Shown: positions 47,913-56,479, counted from the first letter of the stretch. The stretch: 64,000 nt of DNA from Hymenobacter latericoloratus (GCF_014199535.1 NZ_JACHNV010000001.1:124001-188000); one strand, 5' to 3'. The notes: a model not told the origin generated them from the letters alone. Made by a program: numbers and translations.

Positions 47913-49076
47913 ATGCCGCTTACCGCTACCCCTTCGCCTCGCCCCCGTATTCGTTTTGACCGCAACGAGCTGGCTGGTGCTTTCGGGGATTTAGGCACCG
48001 ATTTGCCCCTGCTCATCGGCATCATTGCCGCTTCGGGCATAAATAGCGCCGGGGTGCTCATCATGTTCGGGCTGATGCAGCTGTTTTCGGGCCTGTGGTA
48101 CGGTATGCCCATGCCGGTGCAGCCTCTCAAGGCCTTCGCGGCCCTGGTTATTGCCCAGAAAATTCCCGGGCGCGTGATTTTTGGGGGTGGGCTGGCCATT
48201 GGCCTCAGCATGCTGGCGCTGTCGGTGACGGGGCTGATTGACGCCCTGGCCCGGCTGGTGCCCAAAACCGTGATTCGCGGCATTCAGTTTGGGCTGGCGT
48301 TGCAGCTGGCGACCCTCGCCCTGAAAGAATACGTGCCCGCCGACGGCCTGCCCGGCTACGCCCTGGCCGCGGCCGGCTTCCTCGTGACGGTGGTGCTGCT
48401 GGGCAACCGGCGCTGGCCCGCCGCCCTCATCGTCCTGACGCTGGGCGTAACCTATGGCCTCATTTTCAAGCTCGATTTAGCCACTGCCCAGCGGGCCTTG
48501 GGCCTGCACCTGCCCAGCTGGCACGTGCCCGCCCGCGCCGATATTCTGCTGGGCGCCGTGCTGCTGGCCCTGCCCCAGATTCCGCTTTCCCTGGGCAACT
48601 CGGTGCTGGCCACCAAGCAGGTAGTGGACGATTATTTCCCTGAGCGGCCCCTCACGGTGCGCAAGATCAGCTTCACGTATGCCCTCATGAACCTGGTGAA
48701 TCCGTTCCTGGGCGGCTTCCCGGTGTGCCATGGCTCCGGGGGCATGGTAGGGCACTACACGTTTGGGGGGCGCACGGGCGGCTCGGTGGTGCTGTACGGG
48801 CTGCTGTTTCTGGTGCTGGGGCTATTCTTTAGCCAGGGCTTTCAGCAGATTGTGCACATCTTTCCGCTGCCGGTGTTGGGGGTGCTCCTGCTGTTCGAGG
48901 CCCTCACGCTGGCTACCCTTCTGCGCGACATCAGCGGCTCCCGCGCCGATTTACTGCTGGCCTTGCTGGTGGGGTTGTTGTGCAGCGGCCTGCCCTATGG
49001 CTACCTTGTGGGCCTGGTAGCCGGAACCGCGCTGTATTACGCCATGCAGCGCGGGTGGGTAGGCCTCGGAAAATAG
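47913..49076 (+). CDS. MOT1-type molybdate (or sulfate) transporter
   Basis: 387 aa, about 10 hydrophobic segments. The signature GDLGTDLPLLIGIIAASGIN and the second motif GLWYGMPMPVQPLKAFAALVIA, plus ALPQIPLSLGNSVLATKQVVDDYFPER and FPVCHGSGGMVGHYTFGGRTGG, are those of the MOT1 family (related to SulP carriers but without a STAS domain). Plant and algal MOT1 proteins import molybdate with high affinity. Its position among Moco-synthesis genes supports molybdate as substrate here, although some bacterial members are annotated as sulfate carriers. No modABC genes were seen in the window, so this may be the dedicated importer. Promoter and a candidate operator lie upstream. Confidence 0.88.
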   Translation: MPLTATPSPRPRIRFDRNELAGAFGDLGTDLPLLIGIIAASGINSAGVLIMFGLMQLFSGLWYGMPMPVQPLKAFAALVIAQKIPGRVIFGGGLAIGLSMLALSVTGLIDALARLVPKTVIRGIQFGLALQLATLALKEYVPADGLPGYALAAAGFLVTVVLLGNRRWPAALIVLTLGVTYGLIFKLDLATAQRALGLHLPSWHVPARADILLGAVLLALPQIPLSLGNSVLATKQVVDDYFPERPLTVRKISFTYALMNLVNPFLGGFPVCHGSGGMVGHYTFGGRTGGSVVLYGLLFLVLGLFFSQGFQQIVHIFPLPVLGVLLLFEALTLATLLRDISGSRADLLLALLVGLLCSGLPYGYLVGLVAGTALYYAMQRGWVGLGK

Positions 49077-49082
49077 CTGCGT

Positions 49083-49421
49083 ATGGAAGAACAATTACTC
49101 TGTCAGATCTGGAAAACGGTGCGGGTGGAAGCGGGGCCCCAGCCGTTTCAGGGCTACTACAGCATTGGGGAAAGTATGCTGTTTGATTTCCGCTACCTCG
49201 ATGCGCCTCCATCTGCCCACCCCGATACCCCGCCCGGCCACTGGACCCGGCAAGCCGAAAAAATCCAGCATCCGGGTCAGGAAGATGCCCTGTACCTGCT
49301 GGTGCAGGCCGCTACCGAAGAATACTTGGTCCTGGAGCTGCACATGCTCTACGCCGGCCAGCCCCGGCACACCCTCACCCTGAGCCTGGTGCCTGCCGTT
49401 GCCGATGCTTCTGCGGCGTAA
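49083..49421 (+). CDS. Small hypothetical protein after the molybdate transporter
   Basis: 112 aa; ATG only 6 bp after the transporter stop, so almost certainly co-transcribed. Soluble, with aromatic and charged blocks (LLCQIWKTVRVEAGPQPFQGYYSIGESMLFDFRYLDAPP) and a strand-rich end (EEYLVLELHMLYAGQPRHTLTLSLVPAV). No family recognised. Given its location it could be an accessory of molybdate uptake, but nothing in the sequence shows metal or cofactor binding. Ends at a bidirectional terminator. Confidence 0.65.
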   Translation: MEEQLLCQIWKTVRVEAGPQPFQGYYSIGESMLFDFRYLDAPPSAHPDTPPGHWTRQAEKIQHPGQEDALYLLVQAATEEYLVLELHMLYAGQPRHTLTLSLVPAVADASAA

Positions 49422-49423
49422 GA

Positions 49424-49452
49424 AATAGCGCGAACCTGTGTTTCGCGCTATT
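49424..49452. terminator. Bidirectional terminator
   Basis: Perfect 11-bp stem AATAGCGCGAA / TTCGCGCTATT (49424-49434 and 49442-49452) between convergent genes. Confidence 0.75.
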
Positions 49453-49454
49453 GG

Positions 49455-50273
49455 CTAGTCGGGCTGGGAGGGCACGTACTCCGGCGCGGGCCCCCCAGTA
49501 TTGCGCCGGCTGATGCGGTAGATAACGGACAGCAGCAGGTTGTTTTTGCTGACGGTGGTCTGGGGCGTGTACACGTTCTGCTGGTAGCTGGCCGGCGTGA
49601 AGTTCGACTGCCGGACCACGCCAGCCTGTACCGTCCAATTCGGGCTAAACTGGTAGCCTACCCCCCCGTACACCCGGTTTCGCTCCAGGAAGGGCCCCTT
49701 CGGATTGAAGAAGACCTCATCGTAGAGGGAAAGAAAGACTGTTTTGTTCGTGACTGTGCTGTGGTTGAGCGGAATAAAGCCGTTGAGGCGGTACCGGATG
49801 CGGTTGCGGTAGCGCGAGGAGCCCGCCGGCACTACCCCGTCGCGGAAGGTAAACCAGCGCTGCTCAACGCGGTAGCGGTGCTCCACCTTGAGGCGGGCGT
49901 TATAGTGCGTAAACGTCACCTGCTCCCACAAGCGCCTTTCCGAGTTCAGCAGCCCCTCGTCCAGGTCGCGGTAGTCGGAGGTGGTGTAGCGCCCCCCGGC
50001 CACCATAAACGTGAAGTTCTTGGCCACATCGTAGCTCACCCCGCCCTTTATTTCGGTGTAGAAGTACTGCCGAAACAACCCATTAGCGCGGGTTTGCAGC
50101 TCCACGTAGCCGCCCCAGTGCTTGGGGCCGCCCGGCAGCACGGCCGTGGCAATGTGCCAGGTTCCTAGTTGCCGGTCCTGCACGGCGTTGGTCTGGCCCC
50201 GGGCGGTCTGGCCAGCCAGGCCGCTTAAAGCAGCTGTCAGCAATAGGGTAACGCGGGTTGTGGCAACAGGCAT
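49455..50273 (-). CDS. DUF2490 outer-membrane-barrel-like protein
   Basis: 272 aa. Signal peptide (MPVATTRVTLLLTAALSGLAGQTARG), then strand-rich sequence with the DUF2490 pattern: LGTWHIATAVLPGGPKHWGGYVELQTRANGLFRQYFYTEIKGGVSYDVAKNFTFMVAGG, EHRYRVEQRWF, YRNRIRYRLNGFIPLN, YDEVFFN..... NRVYGGVGYQFSPNWTVQAGVVRQSNF. The alternating pattern and the ER.....RIRYR motif fit a small outer-membrane barrel. Function unknown. A TACTTTCG box lies 22 nt upstream. Interrupts the Moco-related series without an obvious link to it. Confidence 0.85.
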   Translation of the reverse strand: MPVATTRVTLLLTAALSGLAGQTARGQTNAVQDRQLGTWHIATAVLPGGPKHWGGYVELQTRANGLFRQYFYTEIKGGVSYDVAKNFTFMVAGGRYTTSDYRDLDEGLLNSERRLWEQVTFTHYNARLKVEHRYRVEQRWFTFRDGVVPAGSSRYRNRIRYRLNGFIPLNHSTVTNKTVFLSLYDEVFFNPKGPFLERNRVYGGVGYQFSPNWTVQAGVVRQSNFTPASYQQNVYTPQTTVSKNNLLLSVIYRISRRNTGGPAPEYVPSQPD

Positions 50274-50294
50274 GGGGTAAGGCGCAATAAGATG

Positions 50295-50302
50295 CGAAAG
50301 TA
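50295..50302 (-). promoter_or_regulatory. TACTTTCG -7-like element for DUF2490 gene
   Basis: TAnnTTCG variant on the minus strand, 22 nt before the ATG at 50273. Confidence 0.45.
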
Positions 50303-50350
50303 GGCACCCCGAGCCAGAGCTAGCCTACAGCATCCTGTCATTCCGGGCCC

Positions 50351-51541
50351 TCACTTCAGTTGATTGTAACGCAGCAGCGCCTCCAGGTAGTAATAGTCGG
50401 CGTAGGTCAGAGGTGCATCTACCTCCGCCTTAGCTGGCTTGTGGGCCACGCAATGCTTGATGAGAAAGTTGTTGTTCTCGCCCACGGCGGCTAGGTAAGC
50501 GGGGCTGCTCAGGCTTACTAAAATCTGCTCGGCGGCTCGGCGGTAGCGTTTGGCATCGGGGGCGGGGCAGTACTGCTGCAACTCCAGCAGGGCCGAGGCC
50601 ACAATGGCCGCCGCCGACGCGTCGCGCTCCTCCCGCGGGATGCCCGGGGCGTTGAAATCCCAGTACGGAATCTTGTCGGCGGGCAGGTTGGGGTGGTTGA
50701 GGAAGAAGTCGGCGGTTTGGCGCGCCTGCTCCCGGTAGCGGGTCAGCTTGGTGTCGCGGTACAGGGTGGTGTAGCCATAGATGGCCCAGGCCTGCCCCCG
50801 CGCCCACGCCGAGTTATCGGCCGCGCCCTGGGCGGTTTTCCTGGCCAGCACCTGCCCGTGCTCATCGTAGCAGACGACGTGGTAGGTGCTGCCATCGGGC
50901 CGGAAGTGGTTTTTTAGCGTGTTGTCGGCGTGCGTAATGCTGAGGCGGCGCAGGGTGGAGTCGCCGGAGGTGCGGGCGGCCCAGCAGAGCAGCTCCAGGT
51001 TCATCATGTTGTCAATGATGACCGGATACTGGTAGCCCGCAAACTCATTCCAGGACTTAATCAGCCCGACTTCCGGGTCGAACCGCGTCGCCAGGGACTT
51101 GGCCCCGGTAAGCAGCACGGGCTGGTAGGCGGGGTTCTGGGTCAGGCGCAGCCCGTTGCCAAAGGGACAGTAGAGCATAAAGCCCAAATCGTGGGTGCCG
51201 GTGTTGTGCTGCTCCCGGGCCATGGCCATGGTCCACCGCTCGGCGGCCTGCCGCCATTGGGGCTGCTTGGTGTACTCGTACATATACCAGAGCGTCCCGC
51301 CGAAAAAGCCGCTGGTCCACCACTCCGAAGGCATATCCTTGAGGGAGCCATCGGGCCGGCTGGAGTAGGGAAACTTCGTAACGTCGGGATGGGTCTGGAG
51401 CAGGCGCGTGAGCTGCTGCCCGGCGCGGGCAAACTCCTGCTGCACCTTGATTTTGCGCTGCTGGGCCGAGGTAGGCAGCACCACGGAAATGGCCAGGCAA
51501 AGTGCAGCCAGCAAACGCGGGAAGGAAGTGGGGCGGAGCAT
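50351..51541 (-). CDS. Glycoside hydrolase family 88 (unsaturated glucuronyl hydrolase-like)
   Basis: 396 aa with a signal peptide (MLRPTSFPRLLAALCLAISVVLPTSAQ). An (alpha/alpha)6-barrel enzyme; conserved blocks include WWTSGFFGGTLWYMYEYT, NTGTHDLGFMLYCPFGNG with Asp118 and IIDNMMNLELLCWAARTSGD with Asp177, the two expected catalytic aspartates of GH88 and GH105, and TAQGAADNSAWARGQAWAIYGYTTLYRDT. GH88 enzymes hydrate the double bond of unsaturated uronic-acid sugars left by polysaccharide lyases; the natural substrate (glycosaminoglycan, ulvan or xanthan type) is not identifiable. No lyase or SusCD pair is nearby, so it is a stand-alone periplasmic enzyme. Confidence 0.92.
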   Translation of the reverse strand: MLRPTSFPRLLAALCLAISVVLPTSAQQRKIKVQQEFARAGQQLTRLLQTHPDVTKFPYSSRPDGSLKDMPSEWWTSGFFGGTLWYMYEYTKQPQWRQAAERWTMAMAREQHNTGTHDLGFMLYCPFGNGLRLTQNPAYQPVLLTGAKSLATRFDPEVGLIKSWNEFAGYQYPVIIDNMMNLELLCWAARTSGDSTLRRLSITHADNTLKNHFRPDGSTYHVVCYDEHGQVLARKTAQGAADNSAWARGQAWAIYGYTTLYRDTKLTRYREQARQTADFFLNHPNLPADKIPYWDFNAPGIPREERDASAAAIVASALLELQQYCPAPDAKRYRRAAEQILVSLSSPAYLAAVGENNNFLIKHCVAHKPAKAEVDAPLTYADYYYLEALLRYNQLK

Positions 51542-51616
51542 GGCATCAAGCTACGGGAAATTCGTGGCTGGCCTTTGGTTTTCAGCTAATAAGGACTCGC
51601 CTGCTTCCGATGATGC

Positions 51617-52315
51617 CTACCCCCGCTTGCGCTCCAATACCTCGTCAATAAGTCCGTACTCGCGGGCTTCGTCGGCGTGCAGCCAGTAGTCCCGGTCCGA
51701 GTCGTGGTGAATTTGCTGCGGTGTTTTGCCGGTGCGCTCCGCGTAAATAGCATAGAGTTCCCGCCGCAGCTTCACTACCTCCCGAGCCGTAATTTCAATA
51801 TCGGCCGAGGGTCCCTGCACTCCGCCGCTGGGCTGATGAATCATGACGCGGGCGTGGGGTAGGGCCGAGCGTTTGCCCAAGGCCCCGACGCAGAGCAAAA
51901 ACGCCCCCATGCTAGCCGCCAGCCCCGTGCAAATAGTGGCTACGTCGGGGTTCACGTACTGCATGGTGTCGTACATGCCCAGGCCGGCGTACACCGAGCC
52001 GCCCGGCGAGTTGATGTAGAGCAGGATGCCCTTGCGGTTGTCCACTGATTCCAGGAAGAGCAGCTGGGCGTTGATGATGTTGGCTATCTGGTCGTCCACG
52101 GCCTGCCCCAGAAAGATGATGCGGTCCATAATCAGGCGCGAAAACACGTCGATTTCCGCGAAGCGCGTGGGGCGCTCCTCAATTACGGAGCGGGTCATCC
52201 CTGTCACGTTGGGGTAGGCCGCGCTTTCAAACGGCTGAAAGTAGCGGTCAACGGTGAGGCCGTTCAGGCCGCGACTGTGCACGGCGAACTTGCGGAATTC
52301 TTGCTGAAGTAGCAT
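51617..52315 (-). CDS. clpP: ATP-dependent Clp protease proteolytic subunit
   Basis: 232 aa, slightly longer than E. coli ClpP because of an N-terminal extension ([20 protein letters not shown]). Ser135 in [11 protein letters not shown], His160 in [11 protein letters not shown] and Asp205 in HHDSDRD form the catalytic triad. [22 protein letters not shown] is the conserved oxyanion and substrate-strand region. No ClpX or ClpA gene is adjacent, although clpX commonly follows clpP; this may be a second, orphan ClpP copy. The N-terminal loops that contact ClpX are usually short, so the extension may be a propeptide removed on assembly. Confidence 0.93.
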   Translation of the reverse strand: MLLQQEFRKFAVHSRGLNGLTVDRYFQPFESAAYPNVTGMTRSVIEERPTRFAEIDVFSRLIMDRIIFLGQAVDDQIANIINAQLLFLESVDNRKGILLYINSPGGSVYAGLGMYDTMQYVNPDVATICTGLAASMGAFLLCVGALGKRSALPHARVMIHQPSGGVQGPSADIEITAREVVKLRRELYAIYAERTGKTPQQIHHDSDRDYWLHADEAREYGLIDEVLERKRG

Positions 52316-52403
52316 GGCAAATAGGGGAAGAAAAGGGTATGAAGGTTCGGCCGCCTTCCGGGGGTAGGAAGCGGGGCGGGAAGAATCATAAACTCAGGAA
52401 AGG

Positions 52404-52700
52404 TTAGCGGCTTCTGCGGCGGGCGGCTAACAGGCTGCGCAGGGAGCCCGTGGCCGCTTGCCACCACCTGTGCCGGCGGGCCGGGCGCTCCAGGCGGGCG
52501 TGAATCAGCTCCAGCTCCTGGCGCAGCTGCTGGCGGCCGGCTAGCTGCAAGCCTTGGTAGAGCAGCTGTTGGGCGGCCACATCGGCGGCCAGTTCACTAT
52601 CTACCAGCTGGCGTACGCGCCACGCCTCGGCTTCGGCGGCCGTGGGCTGGCCGAGCAGGTAGTGCTCCAGCTGGCGCAGGTAGTCAAGGGCGGGGCGCAT
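52404..52700 (-). CDS. Small protein paired with ECF sigma factor, anti-sigma-like
   Basis: 98 aa; its ATG is 6 bp after the sigma-factor stop, so they form an operon. Mostly helical: MRPALDYLRQLEHYLLGQPTAAEAEAWRVRQLVDSELAADVAAQQLLYQGLQLAGRQQLRQELELIHARLERP, then a basic end ([24 protein letters not shown]). The 'LE.YLLG..TAAE...WR..LV..DPELAADVAAQ..L..GL' pattern is the cytosolic helical part of Bacteroidota anti-sigma factors. However, there is no transmembrane helix, so it may be a soluble or degenerate anti-sigma factor. Confidence 0.65.
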   Translation of the reverse strand: MRPALDYLRQLEHYLLGQPTAAEAEAWRVRQLVDSELAADVAAQQLLYQGLQLAGRQQLRQELELIHARLERPARRHRWWQAATGSLRSLLAARRRSR

Positions 52701-52706
52701 GGCAGG

Positions 52707-53252
52707 CTAGTTAGTAACCGTGGCTACCAGGGCCCGAACGGAGGTGCGCAGGCGCTCCAGGCACTTGAACTTCTGCACCGTAGCCGAGCGCACGGTGCGG
52801 TACTGGTGGGCGGTGGCAATCTGTTCCAGGGGCTGCTGGAAGTAGTAGAAAGCCAGGAGAATATCTTTGCACCGCGCGCCCAGGCGCTCTACCTGCTCCA
52901 GTACCGAAAGTGCGGGCTGCTCCGCCACTTCGGCTTCCGCTACCTCCGCGTGTTCGTCGGTAAGGGAAACAAGCGGCTGCCGGGTGCGGCGACTCAGCTC
53001 CTGCCGCCACAGGTTGCGGCACACGGCCACCAGGTAGGTGCTGGCCGAAGCCGACAGCACGAGCGTTTCACCTACCACCTTCTCGTAGAACGTAATCAGG
53101 GCATCATGAAACACGTCCTTGGCATCCTGAGCCGTGCCGCCGTGCTGCTGCACGTAGCGCCGCACCATTGGGAAGGTGCGCTGGTACAGGTGGGTGAGGG
53201 TTCGTTCCCGGTCCGCGAGAAGCGCCTGCCGCAAAGCTGCTGTAGTTTCCAT
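52707..53252 (-). CDS. RNA polymerase ECF sigma factor
   Basis: 181 aa. Sigma-2 region at about 20-85 (TLTHLYQRTFPMVRRYVQQHGGTAQDAKDVFHDALITFYEKVV, with the core-binding D...DVFHDALI motif), a variable linker, and a sigma-4 HTH at about 120-175 (LEQVERLGARCKDILLAFYYFQQPLEQIATAHQYRTVRSATVQKFKCLERLR). This is typical of Bacteroidota ECF factors, with the partner gene immediately downstream. No target promoter was identified. The stimulus is unknown. Confidence 0.9.
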   Translation of the reverse strand: METTAALRQALLADRERTLTHLYQRTFPMVRRYVQQHGGTAQDAKDVFHDALITFYEKVVGETLVLSASASTYLVAVCRNLWRQELSRRTRQPLVSLTDEHAEVAEAEVAEQPALSVLEQVERLGARCKDILLAFYYFQQPLEQIATAHQYRTVRSATVQKFKCLERLRTSVRALVATVTN

Positions 53253-53352
53253 GAGAGGTAGGGCCGAGGTGAGGTGCCGAAGTCGTTCTGATAGTTAATC
53301 CGTTTTCTCGTCAACTATCACCCAGCTTCAGTGAAATATTTCATCAGGGTGG

Positions 53353-53532
53353 CTATGGCTTACTCAAAATCCGTTGGATAGCGGCCAGATAATCGGGGGT
53401 ATCGGTCAGGCCGTTATGGCCCGCGCCTGGCAGGGTAATAAACTGGTCCTGCGACTTTAGCGATAATTGCCGTTTTGGTGCGTTTGCCGTAGCAGAGTGG
53501 TCAATCTTCCCTACCCCCTTTAACTTTACCAT
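53353..53532 (-). pseudogene. C-terminal fragment of an alpha/beta-hydrolase
   Basis: A 59-codon frame whose ATG overlaps the stop region of the upstream LRR gene (ATGGTAA). The second half reads DQFITLPGAGHNGLTDTPDYLAAIQRILSKP, which is the end of an alpha/beta-hydrolase (catalytic-His strand LPGAGHNGL and final helix). The nucleophile, oxyanion hole and acid are absent, so this is most likely a decayed remnant rather than a functional gene. The N-terminal residues (MVKLKGVGKIDHSA) are not hydrolase-like. Confidence 0.55.
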
Positions 53533-54806
53533 TCCAGCTTTTTCAGCAGCGGTAACCGTTGGCGGTTGACAATAGTAGAATCAAGGCCGGTGTACTGTAT
53601 GTTGAGGCCTTCCAGCTTTGAGAGTCTGTAAACAGCGGCGGGTAATGAATCGAGTGGGTTATCTTTTAGACTGAGACGCCGCAATTGAGGAAGCCCCTGT
53701 AAGGCATCTATATTAGTTACTCGGTTCTTGCGCTTGCTGTTCCAGAAGCTATTCACTTCCAATACTTCTAAGTGTTGAAGCTGGCGAATACTGGTGGGTA
53801 TAGTTCGTAAGTTGGCGTTGCTAAGGTATAGCTCACGCAGATTAGTTAACCCATTCACCGCCTGCGGATAACGGTCCAGTCGGTTGTCGTTAAGATTTAA
53901 CACACGCAGACTTTTCAACTGGCTGATAGATGCCGGAATGCTGTCCAGCCGGTTCCATTCCAGATTCAGCTCCTGTAGGCTGTCGAGTTGGTAGAGTTCA
54001 GTTGGGAATTGGGTAAGTCGATTATAGCCCAAATCCAGCTTCTTCAGCCGCTTCAAGTTCTGCAGCCCTGCAGGGAGCTTTGGCAAGTGGCTAAGATTCA
54101 GGCTTAGCTCCTGCAAATTGAACAGCTCACCTAGCCGGCTGTATAACGTGTCAGGGCCTTTGTCCTGCCCGTTACGCTTTTCGTAGTCAATGGCGTACGA
54201 AACCAAATCCAGCGATTTTACTTTGGCTGGCTCTTTCAACGCTAGGCGCAGGTCGTCGTACTGGCCTTTGTAATCCTTACGAGTGCGTTGGAAGTAAGTA
54301 GAGTCCAGTCGGAACGTAAACGTGCCTTGCAGCAACGGCTTAACACGCTTTTTGTCGCCGATGTACTGTAAATCAAATTGTACTTCCGGGTGTGTAAATG
54401 AGGCATTTAGCCGGGTAATAGTACCGGTGATGCCCTTGAACTGCTCAAAGTCCCAAGTGGCCCGGTCGTAGCCGATTGCAGCAAAGGCCGCATTCGGCAC
54501 CGGTACAGACTGGCCTACCGGAAGATTGGCCAAGTGCTGAAGACGCACAAATATTTCTTTGGTATACCACGTATCACTGATGTTCGGTTGCTGGGAAAAG
54601 TAGCGGTACACCAAGACCTCAAAACGGCCGCTGTCCAGCTCCGTGCCGCCAATTACATCGGCCCGCTGCAAATAGCTCGTTTCTACCTCAATCTGCTGAG
54701 GTGGCTCTTTGCTTGTTCTCAGTGATTTACAGCTTAACGCAACTAGTAGGCACGCAATTGCACACAGCACTGAACTTAAGCTCACAGAGTGGAATAGTCG
54801 TTTCAT
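53526..54806 (-). CDS. Leucine-rich-repeat lipoprotein
   Basis: 426 aa. Lipoprotein signal (MKRLFHSVSLSSVLCAIACLLVALSC, Cys at 26). An N-terminal module (about 35-200) has no family I recognise. From about 220 to 426 are LRRs of the bacterial/plant PxxLxxLxxLxxLxLxxNxL type: LFNLQELSLNLSHLPKLPAGL, QNLKRLKKLDLGYNRLTQFP, YQLDSLQELNLEWNRLDSIP, SQLKSLRVLNLNDNRLDRYP, NGLTNLRELYLSNANLRTIP, RQLQHLEVLEVNS, GLPQLRRLSLKDNPLDSLP, RLSKLEGLNIQYTGLD. LRRs bind proteins or surfaces; being lipid-anchored, it is on the envelope. Less GC-rich than its neighbours. No partner gene identified. Confidence 0.87.
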   Translation of the reverse strand: MKRLFHSVSLSSVLCAIACLLVALSCKSLRTSKEPPQQIEVETSYLQRADVIGGTELDSGRFEVLVYRYFSQQPNISDTWYTKEIFVRLQHLANLPVGQSVPVPNAAFAAIGYDRATWDFEQFKGITGTITRLNASFTHPEVQFDLQYIGDKKRVKPLLQGTFTFRLDSTYFQRTRKDYKGQYDDLRLALKEPAKVKSLDLVSYAIDYEKRNGQDKGPDTLYSRLGELFNLQELSLNLSHLPKLPAGLQNLKRLKKLDLGYNRLTQFPTELYQLDSLQELNLEWNRLDSIPASISQLKSLRVLNLNDNRLDRYPQAVNGLTNLRELYLSNANLRTIPTSIRQLQHLEVLEVNSFWNSKRKNRVTNIDALQGLPQLRRLSLKDNPLDSLPAAVYRLSKLEGLNIQYTGLDSTIVNRQRLPLLKKLEW

Positions 54807-54896
54807 CGTGAGCTAAGGATAGGTAGAATTTGCTGTTCTAACATCCTATGCCTCCTCTCGATGAGAACTAATGAAATTAGTGGCTCCCGAGAAATA

Positions 54897-54928
54897 AACC
54901 CAGATTCCTTCCTGCGGTCGGAGTGACA
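54897..54928 (-). repeat. Half-element of the dispersed TGTCAT-ended hairpin family
   Basis: AACCCAGATTCCTTCCTGCG then GTCGGAGTGACA: the 31 nt from 54898 align without gaps with the right arm at 61112-61142 (24 of 31 identical by eye). The opposite arm is absent here. Confidence 0.65.
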
Positions 54929-54934
54929 AGCTCC

Positions 54935-55942
54935 CTACCCCCCAATCGTGCTCATGGACTCGAAGCTGAGCTGGTGGAGGGGGCGCTGCTGCTCGGCCTC
55001 AAAGCCATTGGCGGCGCGGTTGCGGAAGGCGGAGGTGAGGGCGGCCACCAGGTCGGCATCGGAGGCGCCGCCGCGCAGTAGGGCCCGGATGTCGAGCACG
55101 CCCTGGTCGTAGAGGCAGGTTTTGAGGCCACCTTCGGCCGTGAGGCGGATGCGGTTGCAGGTGCCGCAGAAGGTGCGCGAGTAGGCCGCAATAATGCCCA
55201 GGCGGCCCTGGTGGCCGGCCACGGTGTAATGCGAGGCCGTGTCGCCGGGGCGGGTGGCTACAGGCGTCAGCTCACCCAGGTTCAGGGCCAGATGCTCCCG
55301 GATGCGGTTGTGGTTCCAGGGTAGGGTAGCGGCGTGGCTACCCCCGTTGAAGGGCATTTCCTCGATGAAGCGCACGTCTACGGGCAGGTCGCGGGTGAGC
55401 TCGGCCAGGGGTAGCAGGTCCTGGGTGTTCTGCCCGTCCATTACTACCGCGTTGATTTTTACTCTGATTCCAGCCGCCAGCAGGGCGTAAAACGTGTCCA
55501 GCACGCGGGGCAGCTCGTCGCGGCGGGTGATGCTGGCGAAGCGGGCCCGGTCCAGAGTGTCGAGGCTCAGGTTCACGGCCTTCACGCCCATGCGGGCCAG
55601 CTCTGGCACATGGGGGGCCGTGAGTACGCCATTGGTGGTCAGGGTCAGCTCCTCAATGCCCGGAATTTCGGTGAGCCGACTCATAAACGGCACCAGGTCG
55701 CGGCGCACGAAGGGTTCCCCGCCCGTCAGGCGGACCTTGCGCACGCCCAGACCGGCCATCACGGCCACCAGTCGCTCCATTTCCTCGTAGGTCAGCAGCT
55801 GTTGCTTGGGCAGGTACTGAATGCCTTCCTCGGGCATGCAGTAAAAGCAGCGCAGGTTGCAGCGGTCCGTAACGGCCAGGCGCAGGTATTCCAGCGGGCG
55901 GCCGTGGTTATCAAACAAAACGGACGGTACAGGAGCAGACAT
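54935..55942 (-). CDS. moaA: GTP 3',8-cyclase MoaA
   Basis: 335 aa radical SAM enzyme; converts GTP to (8S)-3',8-cyclo-GTP, the first step of Moco synthesis. N-terminal cluster CNLRCFYC (Cys28, Cys32, Cys35), VRLTGGEPFVRRDL (SAM-binding GGE), LTTNGVLTAP, and the C-terminal second cluster in TFCGTCNRIRLTAEGGLKTCLYDQG. It ends STIGG, keeping the two terminal glycines needed for activity. Acts with MoaC. Transcribed divergently from moaD, with about 155 bp between; a mutual promoter region is likely there. Confidence 0.96.
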   Translation of the reverse strand: MSAPVPSVLFDNHGRPLEYLRLAVTDRCNLRCFYCMPEEGIQYLPKQQLLTYEEMERLVAVMAGLGVRKVRLTGGEPFVRRDLVPFMSRLTEIPGIEELTLTTNGVLTAPHVPELARMGVKAVNLSLDTLDRARFASITRRDELPRVLDTFYALLAAGIRVKINAVVMDGQNTQDLLPLAELTRDLPVDVRFIEEMPFNGGSHAATLPWNHNRIREHLALNLGELTPVATRPGDTASHYTVAGHQGRLGIIAAYSRTFCGTCNRIRLTAEGGLKTCLYDQGVLDIRALLRGGASDADLVAALTSAFRNRAANGFEAEQQRPLHQLSFESMSTIGG

Positions 55943-56098
55943 ACTCGGGAGGAGAAAACACGGCGCTTCAGAGGGCGTCGTGAAACAAACAACGTAAATC
56001 AGACTTTTCCGTTCGGGTGAAGGGCACGGCTACCTGCCTGGGGCTACCCCCGCCGGCCGGCGCAACCCGTTTCACCACGACGAACACCTAGATAACCA

Positions 56099-56341
56099 AT
56101 GAACTTGAAAATTGCTTTGTTTGGCATTGCCCGCGAAATCGTGGGGCAGTCGGCGCTGGAGGTTTCGGCGCCGGAAGGCCAGTCGGTGCAGGCGCTGCTG
56201 GCGGGGCTTCGGGAGCAGTACCCGGCCCTGGGCCGCCTCTCCAGCCTGGCCGTAGCCGTGAACAACGAATACGCCGAAGACGGGGCCACCCTCTCGGAGC
56301 GCGACGAAATTGCCCTGATTCCGCCGGTGAGTGGGGGGTAG
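56099..56341 (+). CDS. moaD: Molybdopterin synthase small subunit MoaD
   Basis: 80 aa ubiquitin-like sulfur carrier. MNLKIALFGIAREIVGQSALEV starts the fold; NNEYAEDGATLSERDEIALIPPVSGG ends in the essential Gly-Gly, which is adenylated and thiocarboxylated by a MoeB-type enzyme (the MoeB-rhodanese gene at 46453 is the candidate). Plus-strand partner of moaE, which follows about 180 bp later. The ALIPPVSGG end is diagnostic for MoaD as opposed to ThiS. Confidence 0.95.
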   Translation: MNLKIALFGIAREIVGQSALEVSAPEGQSVQALLAGLREQYPALGRLSSLAVAVNNEYAEDGATLSERDEIALIPPVSGG

Positions 56342-56361
56342 GAGTTTACTTGGTAATACAG

Positions 56362-56473
56362 CGTCATACTTGATCTTGCGTCCGCGCAGCCGAAGCATCT
56401 CTACCGGTTCGTTGCTATTCTAGGGCAGTGATTAGCCAGAGGTAGAGATGCTTCGACTACGCTCAGCATGACG
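56362..56473 (+). repeat. Dispersed hairpin element between moaD and moaE
   Basis: Inner stem CGAAGCATCTCTACC / GGTAGAGATGCTTCG (56391-56405 with 56441-56455, perfect), ending in outer arms CGTCAT (56362-56367) and ATGACG (56468-56473). The same ends occur in the elements at 13.0 and 61.1 kb. Confidence 0.75.
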
Positions 56474-56479
56474 TTATTT

